Assembly: GCF_000002075.1 (NCBI RefSeq)
Contig: NW_004797669.1
Span: 189,512 to 253,511 of the forward strand
DNA: 64,000 bases
From: Aplysia californica
Lineage: Eukaryota; Mollusca; Gastropoda; Aplysiida; Aplysiidae
Direction of reading: 5' to 3'
The notes below the pieces were generated by a model that searched no databases, was not told the DNA's origin, and saw only the letters and a list, made by a program, of their open reading frames with translations. The position numbers and the translations under genes are program-made. Shown here piece after piece: positions 11,767 through 22,100 of this stretch (positions are counted from its first letter, which is position 1; the number at the start of each line of letters is the position of its first letter).

Positions 11767-12634
11767 GTTCCGTCAGACAGGCTCGGCAACGATCGATGCT
11801 GCTTGCCTCAACTCATAGAGACGTGTTCAGTTCCTCTCGGTCTCTCGGCGGCAACGACTCATTTATTGCCGTTCTAGGGCTTAGTAATGGGGAAGACGGC
11901 TCGTCGGCGAGCACTGCTGTCTGCGCATGACCGAGTCTGGAAGGGAAATATGTTCGCTTCCGGTGTCGTATGGTAATAGTCGTGTCGCTAGCGCTGCATG
12001 AAGGTCAGAGAGCCACAACGCATCAGATTGAGAGTATAGATTTGATTAGTTTGCTTTGTGTTTGAAACTGTACCAGAAAGGTCATGCACCTTACAAGTTT
12101 GTCTAGGCTAATGGGAAGCAAATCATACTGGCAGGTCATTGTCTAGATCTATGTTAATGGAAAGCGCAGCATACTGGCAGAATAACAGCTTTTAGATCAG
12201 TGGGTATCTCCAACCTAACTGAGTATCCGACAAATTCGGCCAAATTTATTTTTCTTCTTATCGAATTATGTTATTTATGAGCTTTATTGCAATAAGTGAT
12301 ACTAAGATGGTATGTAAAAAGAACGCTCTGCACCCAAATAAATGTGAACAATTCTGGTAGATACATAATAAGAAAGAAATTACATGGTTTTTTTCCTGTC
12401 CACTTTTCTGAAAATCATTGTTCACGCACAAACGGTTAGAGTCAGACAACGACGATTAATTGTTTAGTTGTTCTTGTGGGTGGTTCTCTGCTGTTCTCCC
12501 CTTTCACAGATCAACGCCAAAGGTAGCATAATCACCTAAATATTGCAGTAATTTGGCGAGGGTAACAGAAATGCCGGGAAGGGGAGGGGGAGGGATGACT
12601 TTGGTGAGTTCCACAAAGCACGATCCACCACCTT

Positions 12635-12637
<3 letters not shown>
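11767..12637. other. No gene recognised
   Basis: Unique-looking sequence. A short imperfect duplication is visible at about 12105-12180 (CATACTGGCAG twice, with shared neighbours). No credible exon. Confidence 0.5.

Positions 12638-12699
<62 letters not shown>
12638..12699. repeat. (GT)n-(GA)n microsatellite
   Basis: Short GT array passing into about 45 bp of GA. Overlapping poly-Ser/Leu frames are artefacts. Confidence 0.95.
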
Positions 12700-12700
<1 letters not shown>

Positions 12701-13442
12701 TGTGTATGTGCTTGTGAAAAAAGGGGTGTGTGCATTTTTTTTCTCTGACATATGAAAAGTTGAAACATTTTGCCCTTAACTGTAGAGTGTAACGCAAAAC
12801 GGTTTATAAGTTAACAAAGCAAGAATACGTTTACCACAGGTATGTAAAAAAAGGCATACATAAAAGAAACTAGATCGGTACAGAAATTACATCTCAAGAA
12901 GATCTTTTTCTGTCTGTCACGTTTACGGAGCCGGAACCATTGCATGGCCCTTTAACACTAATTTTGAGTCTAATCATTAATCTAATATCCAGTGCCCACT
13001 GCCAATCGGATTCATCTGATTCGGTTGCGGTCAGATTTTTCCTTTATGGAGGGGTAAAAACGACCATTTTGACACAATAGGCCTAGGACCGATTCGACTC
13101 CCAACCTTGAAAAACGAATATAGAATTCACTAAGGACCGTGTGCCTAAATTCTGTTGTATTGTACCAAAATGGTAGCTTTTGTCCCTGCCAGAGGCCGTA
13201 AATACCGGGTATTTATAATCATTGGGCCCAGCCATGAAGAAAAATCTGGCTGGTTGCGACTCCATCAAAAGAATTCGATTGATAACCTCTTTGACTGACA
13301 ATGTGCACCGAACATAACAATCCCTTCTGACCACCAGGATTTTGTCCTTCGTTCTCAGACAAGGTCACGCATAATATGATATTATTTGAGAATAAAATTG
13401 TAATTTGCTTCAAACTCAAAGGGAATGCACCCAAAAGGAGGG

Positions 13443-13560
13443 GTGTCTGTGATGTAGCGGTAAGGCGCGAAGTTGTCGCAGGCAGGAGACCCAAGGCCGA
13501 TTCCTGGGTGGGGAGATTTTCTTATCGAATGTCTCGGTCTCTCTGCTGGAATGTTATAAA
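13443..13560 (+). mobile_element. Possible tRNA-like SINE head
   Basis: GTGATGTAGCGGTAAGGCGC is A-box-like and GGCCGATTCCTGGGTGGGGA is a weak B-box-like stretch about 40 bp later, the spacing of a tRNA promoter. No second copy of the body was found in the window, so this is tentative. Confidence 0.35.
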
Positions 13561-14690
13561 ATATTATATCCCTTTCAGCTCGAGTTGGTCCAGACAGGCA
13601 AGATCGGAAGCTCGCTTCCTAAAAGATCTAAAGTGTATTTATGGGGGCGCCAAAAAATCCTATACTCAAATAATAGATAAGGAACATTTATCCACCCCCC
13701 CCCCCCACACACAAACAAAACACACACACAAAAAAAACTCCAAACACCAACCCCCCCCCCCCCCTCCCCCGACCTCTCATTAGCGTGTTTGTCTGCAAAT
13801 AGTATGGTTTTGTCTTTAGGCTAATTCAGACCATTGTATTTTTTAAAATAATTGTTTGAGCCAATGTACGCCTACTTACATAATTCGGTGAATTAAAAAT
13901 TGAGGTCAGAACAAAGACGCATCTTATCTGTGTAAACAGAAAGTAAAGGAAAAACTACCACGTAACAGAAAATGTGAATGTCATGGAGACACATTTTTAA
14001 CACCCTTGAGTTTCGTGTGGGAGTAAGGTCGTGACCAAAAGCAGGAAGCTAAGAAGATTAGACTGAGCAAAATTGTGGGCTATAGGTTTAACACTGTCAG
14101 GTTACTTAAGAGGCGGCCACAGACAGCGCCAGGAACCAAAGTCGATACCAGAAAGAGTTGGTGACTAAACAATTTTAGGTCCGTGCGGTGTGTGAAACCA
14201 CGGATCTGACATTCAACGTTTCGTGAGGTTCAGAATTATTCAAACGCGCAGATATCTCTATAAATTAGAGATCAAGAGCTGGAGGAAAATTATAACGACA
14301 TTTCTATGGTAGAGAGAAACTTAAATTTCAGGTGAGATGAAAGCTGGAGCATTAAAGTAGGCTGCCTGCTAATATTATTTCCTCCCCCCACAGTTGGTGG
14401 TTCCTGGTGCTTTTCCACTTGTTAATGTTAGTGTGCGTATTTTTTTAAATTCCCCAATAAAAGATTTCTTTTTTTTTCTTCTTTTCTTTTTTTTTGGGGG
14501 GGTGGGGGGTGGCGAGAGGCATATTGACCGTAAAAATTATCTTTTAGTGCTGGGGACAATCAACACACAAACCGGCAGGAACAGCGGAGGAGAGGAAAAG
14601 AAGTAGGATCTACCTCTTGCTCTAGACGCTCACGATGTCTTTTTTTTTTTCTCTTTTAAAAAAGTAGGTATTTTTACTACATTATTTAGA
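13561..14690. other. No gene recognised
   Basis: Contains C- and A-rich homopolymer patches (about 13695-13770) and T/G-rich tracts (about 14470-14510). No exon or transposon identified. Confidence 0.45.
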
Positions 14691-14830
14691 ACTTTTGGGA
14701 GGCGAGCTTCCAACCCTGCATGTCTGAGATGGACCCATTTCAGCAGAAAGACCGAGGTACCCGATGAAAATCTTTTCCCCACTCAGGAATCGAAATCACA
14801 GCAAAGCGCATAACGGCTACACCACACTAT
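14690..14830 (-). mobile_element. tRNA-related SINE head fragment
   Basis: On the minus strand: GTGTAGCCGTTATGCGCTTT (A-box-like) and GTGATTTCGATTCCTGAGTG (B-box-like), followed by a GGAAAAGATTTTCATCGGGT body. It resembles a tRNA-derived SINE start; no close copy elsewhere in the window. Confidence 0.4.
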
Positions 14831-15041
14831 GTCATATAGCAGCCTGCAATGTATTAAGTTGAATAGAGTTAGGCTGTGTGGAAAGATAGATGGAAAGAAG
14901 AGAAGAGGAAGACAAAGAACATACACAGATTAATGGCCTGTTTGCGACGACTAACACAAGGAGAAAAACCGTGCTGATAAAAAAGACAGGCAACAAGAAG
15001 GAATGGGGTACCATAGTCGTCAATGTCTGCTCCAGACCTGA

Positions 15042-15212
15042 CACCTGAAGAAGAAGAAGAAGAAGAAGAAGAAGAAGAAGAAGAAGAAGAAGAAGAAGAA
15101 GAAGAAGAAGAAGAAGAAGAAGAAGAAGAAGAAGAAGAAGAAGAAGAAGAAGAAGAAGGAGGAGGAGGAGGAGGAGGAGGAGGAGGAGGAGGAGGAGGAG
15201 GAGGAGGAGGAG
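15042..15212. repeat. (GAA)n-(GGA)n compound microsatellite
   Basis: About 39 GAA units followed by about 18 GGA units, a 170-bp all-purine strand. Confidence 0.95.
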
Positions 15213-16192
15213 AATCAAAGGTGATTATTAAGGGGACACAAATGAAGTTAAAATGATCTTTCCGAAAGAAGACACAAAATTATCAATGGTCACCTCCCCT
15301 AGCTGGATAAGGATACGTTTGCTTCAACTTCAAGCAAAGAGGTTGGCTATGACAGCCACAGTGTAGATCTAGATCTAGATCTAGATCTATGTTTGGTGTG
15401 ACCCTATCTCTAGGCAAAGGGGTTGGAAGGGTAAGCTGAAAGTGTTGACCTCAGAAAGGTATTACAGGATTATAGGCTTACATGTTTGTTGTTGTTGTTG
15501 TTGTTGTTGGTTTGGAAAGGAGTCGCTCAAAATCAGAAGATCTTCCTCAACCTCTGTTGATGACTGAAGGAGTGCCATTTTCTCCACTGTTCAAATTCAA
15601 ACAGCGTCTGTTCCCCCAAGATGAACCCTTGTACAGCCACACTGTGTCGTACTTGTCCATTTAGCACTGAGCTTAATAGTAGTAATAGGCCCAGTTCAGT
15701 TATTATACAGTGCGTGCCTATTATAATACACGAGGGTGTGTATCAAATAACGCGAGAAATAAATCTGACGAGGTTCATAAGCACACATGCTCTTTAGTCT
15801 ATGGAGTTATAATTTAGGAATAGTAAATTTTACGATTTTACAAACAAAGCAAAGTGGAGTAGGTGCTGTAGTTTCACTCTCTCAGTCAAACACACTTCAA
15901 CTGCAACACATCACACCTACCCAACTCTAAATCGGTCGGCAATGTTTGTGCTGAAGGCTTAGCCTGGGTATTTTGTTAAAAAGATAAAAACGAGGCAGAA
16001 GTGTGTGTGCACCTCTGTTGTTACTGACTGTTACTGTTGCCTGTTGCAGGTTTTCCCGGAAAGATTGTATTTTATCAGAGAATCAAATATATAATAGATC
16101 TAGATCTATATCTGTATGTGTATCATCATCGATGAAGTTTAAATTCCATTTCCATTTAATTAATTATTAATTCATGATACAAAATCTTCAGT
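15213..16192 (+). other. Upstream region of DGCR6
   Basis: Lies between the GAA/GGA array and the DGCR6 start codon and must hold its promoter and 5' UTR, but no TATA box, initiator or other element can be assigned with confidence. Contains a short AGATCT cluster at about 15365-15388 and another at about 16095-16108. An ATG at 16173 opens an eight-codon upstream reading frame that ends in TGA just past the DGCR6 start, out of frame with it. Confidence 0.35.
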
Positions 16193-19100
16193 ATGAATGA
16201 GGATCAAAGTAGCAAAGAGGAGCTACAGAAGCGACATTATGTTCTGTTGAATGAACTACAGAACATGGCCAGAGAATTGCCAGGGTGAGTAAGTTTCAAG
16301 TTGGGGTGTACACATGGGTGTTAAGTTAAGCTCACATGTGTTTATAATCCTGTTTTGGCCTCAATGTGTACTTAGCACTTACTAACCTACTAGATCTAGA
16401 TCTAATCTAGATTTTCTAGATCTAGAGCTAGATCTATCTATTATGAAAGTGGCTATTCTCACCCGCCCGGAAGTTCTCGCAAGATCTACTCCTCCCCTCT
16501 TCTCTCTCTCTCTGTCTCTTTCTGAATACTGTCTATCGGTGTGGACGATCAAATTGACCAAAACAAAGTTAAAAAATGATGTTAAAACACAAAAGTAAAT
16601 TAATTTGGTTGTCTACAAAGATGCTACGGCTATTTAACTTTTCGAATCGAGCCGAACTACACGGGTCGCCATTTTGTTTTGTTCTCTCTCTCACTCTCTC
16701 TCTCTCCACTGCCCACAGACAAAATTGTACGCTTTTAGTAGGCTACAAGTACAGTTGTAATGGAACGTTTGTTCACAGCACAGAATTCTACAATTTTTCT
16801 CTTATCACAGTGTAGAATTCTGTGGTTTAGGGTGAACGCAAAATTTGTTGACACGCGCACCGGGTGAGAATAGCCACAAGACCCGCCTGCACTATTCTCA
16901 CCCCGGGTGAGAATAGAGGTGGCCATCTATTATCCTGCAAACTTACCCCTAACCCTGGCCCAAACCCTATATTATATAAACTTAGCCTAACCTGTAGGCC
17001 CTATAAAGTCACGGTGATCTTGTAGATTCTAGTTCCGTTCGTTAAAGTCCACGACCCATTTGTTTACATCCAGAGAAGAAATCCACAAGTCTTGATGACC
17101 AAATACTATTTGTAATAGGCGACACAAAGAGCAAGGATGCAACCTAACAGTAAAACATCAACGAAGTGGCTAGCCGTACTTAAGTACGGCTAGACTGCCA
17201 GTCTAGCAGTACTTAGATCTAGGTTTGGCCCAGTCTAGTCGTCATTAAGTACGGCTAGCCTCTTCCAAACATCAAACTAGATAACAGGGGCCCCCCCTGA
17301 ATCCCCCCACCTCCATATTTTTATTAGGTAAGGTGGGCCTGAAACCCCCTCTACAACAACGTCATTGCACACTGGACAGGTCCATAAGTACTCAGTTCCC
17401 CCCCACCACCAAAGCCCGCAAGGTATCCATAGTCTTCTCTTGACTTTAACTACGAACGAAACTACAAAATCGCCAAAGTCACTACTATATTGATATTTGA
17501 ACTCTTCTTGGGGCCAAAACCAGAGATTGCTGCACAAAATACACAGCAACTCACAATTAATTAACGCGATTAATTAATGGTAGTGTCAATTGCCACTGAG
17601 TGACGCAGTGGCAATTGATGAAAATTGACTTTTTGTCAATTGCCACTGAGTAAATTGGAGCTCTTTTGGTGGGTAGATCTAGCTTATTGTGCTCGAGTGC
17701 CCTGTGTTGTGCGTTCGCCTCTCTGTCCCTCTGTGTGTGTTTGTGTGTGTGTGTGTGTGTCTTTTCCTGACCCCCGCCCCCCGATTTATGTTCTCCGATA
17801 TAACGTGAATTTCTGCTTGAGTTTGTGTGCGTTTGTGACCTTCTACTTCTAGAATTGCCTGTGTTGGTTCTACACCAAAGTGTAGGCTAAGGCTAGCCGA
17901 GATCTAGGCCTACGTCTCATTGAAAACAAGCCAAGTTGGTACCGTAGCTCTAGACTAGATGTTCGTCCAATGAAATTACTTGAGAACAAATTGACCCATT
18001 AGACACACATTATCTATATAATGCTAAAGATAGTGTTGTTTTCAGACTTGACACCGCTTCACTCGGTGGCAATTGACGCTACCTTAATTAATTGTCTTTT
18101 TTTAATGCCGGCTCTATTTTTCCAAACGCTCAGGAAAATAAACTTGAGCTTTGTTTCTCCGAACGGTTTCTGTTCTCGAGATTTTTTTGTTATTTGCGAA
18201 TGGAGTGGCCTCCGTGTGTATACCATGTGTGTGTGAGAGAGAGAGAGTGTGTGTATAGGTGTAAAAGGGGGGAGGGCGTGTGGGGGGGTGATTTAGTTTT
18301 TGCTTTAGGGGTGACTAAATGCGAGATAGGTTGAATATCTACTGCCAAAGTCGAGCAGTCTCGTTTTCTTGCAGAGTACCTTTTGAAGGCTTAACAAATG
18401 AAGTATAGTCTGGGAACATTACCACTACCAGAATTGAAGTATCTGAATATTCAAACATCTAAAAGTCTCTAGCTCTAGAAATTGAATTCGATGCAAGAAA
18501 TGCTTCTTCCCTGTCCCCTCAGAATGGCAGAATGAAAAATGACGCCGAACTCTTACTTATTAACCAGAAAATCTCGAAAATTGAAACCTTTCTGAGAAAT
18601 AGTGAAGTTTATTTTCCCGAGTGTTAGGAAAAATAGTGACTTCGGTTTTTTTATTCCCCCATGTGAATGAACAGTATGTTGAGCAGAATAGGTTTGTGAT
18701 TTGGTCAGGACTGTACTGTTAACTATGTTACATTTTTGTAAATTAATGACATTAACCTGCGACATGGACTTAATCTTTTTCATGGCATATTCATCCTAAT
18801 GATTTTTAAAGGCTTTATTATTTCATATGATGAAGTTCACTGTGTGTGACTCGGGACTGTGCTTTCTTTGATACTTTTACTTAAACTTTTATGATTAAAA
18901 GTCTTTGATTTAATATGCAGGGATGGGTGAGTGGATGATAGTGTACTTAACTTTGGTCAAATTTATTAATATATTATGTGAAGTCAGGTGTTTGTTAAAA
19001 TAATGAAATGAAATTGAAGTAACCGGCATTTTTCCACCTGGTTGGCAATTTTTCGCAATTTTTTTTTTTTTAAGGGGGGTTCAACACCTTATTTCCATTT

Positions 19101-22100
19101 AAAAGCACATTTCTGTGTGGATTTTACTGAAAAACGTTGATTAAAGGTACTACATTTGAATGTGAATTTTCAGTTTCTAAGGCCTCTCAGGCGATGGAAT
19201 TCACCAAACTTTGACAGCCATTTTCTCATTAATTTTACCTCTGAAATCGGGGGACTCCCATCTCTTTCAATTGCGAACACCTGAACTTCTATTCTAAATT
19301 GATGGGTATTTTTTTCATTAAAAGCAAGAAAAATGAACAAACTGTAAGTATCAATAACTTTATTTGCCCAAAAAGTGACAAATGCCTGATTTCATCGAGT
19401 CGTGACACATATAATTGTATGGTCTCCTCCTTAAATCTTTTCGTAAATTGTTCAAAATTATGAGGCCCATAGCACTAGGCCCTCATGTTTCTTTTAATGA
19501 CCGATTTCAGATAAAAGTTTCATAGATTGTACCATGGACATCTTTTTTATGGAAAGTCCATTGTACCCTCTTTCTAATGAGCCTGATTTTACTTTTTTAT
19601 ACATGAAGGACATTGACACAATAATGTTCAATTAACTGCTTGGAAAAAGCAAGGCAGACAGAAAGTAAGAGGATGACTAATGACTGAAGCCCACAGTTTA
19701 CTCTGTTTAATCATGTTTGAATGTAGAATTAAAGTAAGATCTCTTCTTGTTACTGAGCTACTTCTGAACTGATGTTTTATTTTGTGTATATGATGGAATT
19801 TTGTATTTTATTGCAGGAAATTTCAGCAGCGTCTCCCTTATGATCTCCTGTCTTCGCTAGCCAAAGCTCTGCTGGATGGAACTGCCTTTGAGATTGTCAA
19901 GGGTTTGGAAGAAGTGCAACACCTTGAGGAGAAAAGTCTCTTTACCCAACGGCTGAAGATGATTAATGACCACAAATGTAAATAGAAATTTTATAAAGTG
20001 GTATTCAATAATGGTCTCCTTTGATCACATTGTCAGTGTTGCAAGAAAAAATGCTTGTAGATACCAATTGTTCTGGTTTTTCAGGGCGAGCTAATGGAGA
20101 ATTGAGTATGCTTTTAAATTTTCTTGCAGTGGTGATGACATATTTAGGATAGTCAGTCTCGGATAAAACTCAAACATGTCTGCGATTGACAAATTTTTCA
20201 ATGCTTTCGTAATTTGGGTAAATGGATATGACGAAAAATTGCTTGTAGAATCCAATTGTTCTGGTTTTTCAGGGTCAGCTAATGGAGAATTGAGTATGCT
20301 TTTAAATTTTCTTGCAGCGGTGATGACATATTTAGTATAGTCAGTCTCGGATAAAACTCAAACATGTCTGGGATTGACAAATTTTTCAATGCTTTCGTAA
20401 TTCGGGTAAATGGATATGACGAAAAATTAAAGAAATCCAATGTAATATGGAAAATCAAGAGAAATAACTGACAGTTTTGTTTTGTTTTTGTAAAGTGTTT
20501 TACGGCGCTTGCAACTGCATAAGGTCATATGAGCGCGCGGGACACACCTAATATTTTCAGTTGGTAGGAAATTTTGAATTTTGCCCGGGTGGCGGCCGAA
20601 GCCTACTCTTATCGATTTTAGACCATCAAGGGATCTTTAACGTGCGCAACTTGCACACTGGCCCTCCGAGATTTTTCGCCCTTGTCCGAGAAGGCTAGGT
20701 GTAGATCTTTCCTACCAGAAGATCAGGGGTGTGACAAAAAGACAGCAGTAAGGAGGAGCCAAGGAGTAGCATTAGAAAGGCTGCAGAAAGAGTCAGGAGC
20801 CCAGAGGAGGGGGCAAAGGAGGTGAGGGGGTGGGGGCAGAAAGTGGAAATGAAAGCAGACAACAGAACATTGCTAGAGAGCAGGAAAGGAGGTGAAAGGA
20901 GACACTTTTAGAGAAGAAAATTTTTCGGTCGCTACCCGAATTCGAACCCAAGGCCCTTTGAATGAGAGGCCAACACCTTAACCTCTAGGCCACGAGAGCC
21001 CCCTAACTGACAGTACACTGGTAGAAAAATAAGTGGCTGGTTACCTCCTCTATGACCTTCACACATTAAAATGGGACCATGTGCCATTGTAGGTACTTCA
21101 TATGTTTCGTGTTGCTGAATTCACACACCATTTGACCCAATGCAGCCCCACACTGTCTGTCTTCGATTACACCCTGCCACCCAATGCACACCCTAACTAG
21201 TAATATGACTTGATCCAAGAAAGTTCTAGTACCTTACAACTTACAGTACGCACACTACACCATAGGTAATGTGCAATGATGCATCTTGGTACCAGCAGTG
21301 TGTCTTGTGTGTTGATGCACCCGCCCCATTTGCTTTGTCGCTTCCTTATCCCCAAAGGGCGTACCTTTATGTTCCGACAACCACACACACCCACATACAT
21401 GCACATTAGTCAGAAACATAATTCACACACCATACAGGCCAATGCAGCGCTGCGCCTGTCTTCAATCATACCCTACCTCACAATATCCAGACTAGATTGA
21501 AGGAAGGTCTAACACTTTATGCAGACTAAAGGTAATGTGGGGTGACACATCTCAATACCAGTGGTGTGTGCATCAAGCTGTGAGTGGGGGACGAGCGTAG
21601 TGGGCTTATGTAACCTGATGGTGATACTCTGCGTGATGATAGGTGTGTTGTTTTTGCTTCGTACCTGCAGGGTGATTTGAATTTGTGACAATTGTAATGG
21701 AGAATTTGATGGGCTTTTTTTTAAGACGAACTGTTTTACATATTTGTTTTTTCTGACACCATCTACTTGTAATTTATTCTGTTGTCTACTTTTCTATGTA
21801 TAGCCTATTATCTCATCTACGGTTCTGATAAAAATATGTGAGATAACTGGTCTCTCGCGTTACCACCTTCCACCCATCACAGTTTTATTAGATACTGTTT
21901 AGCGCTACGTGTATCAGGGAAACCCGTTTGGTGTGGAAAGAGTTAAAACAGTGATATCATCTGTGCTGTTATATTGTGTGCAAAATATTTTTTGAATAGT
22001 TGTCAAGATTAATGAAAACATTTATTTTAGGTCTTAGTTCCTGTACCTAGGTAAGTTTTTGAAAATTTCTTTTATCTATGAAATTATCTTTATTTTACAT

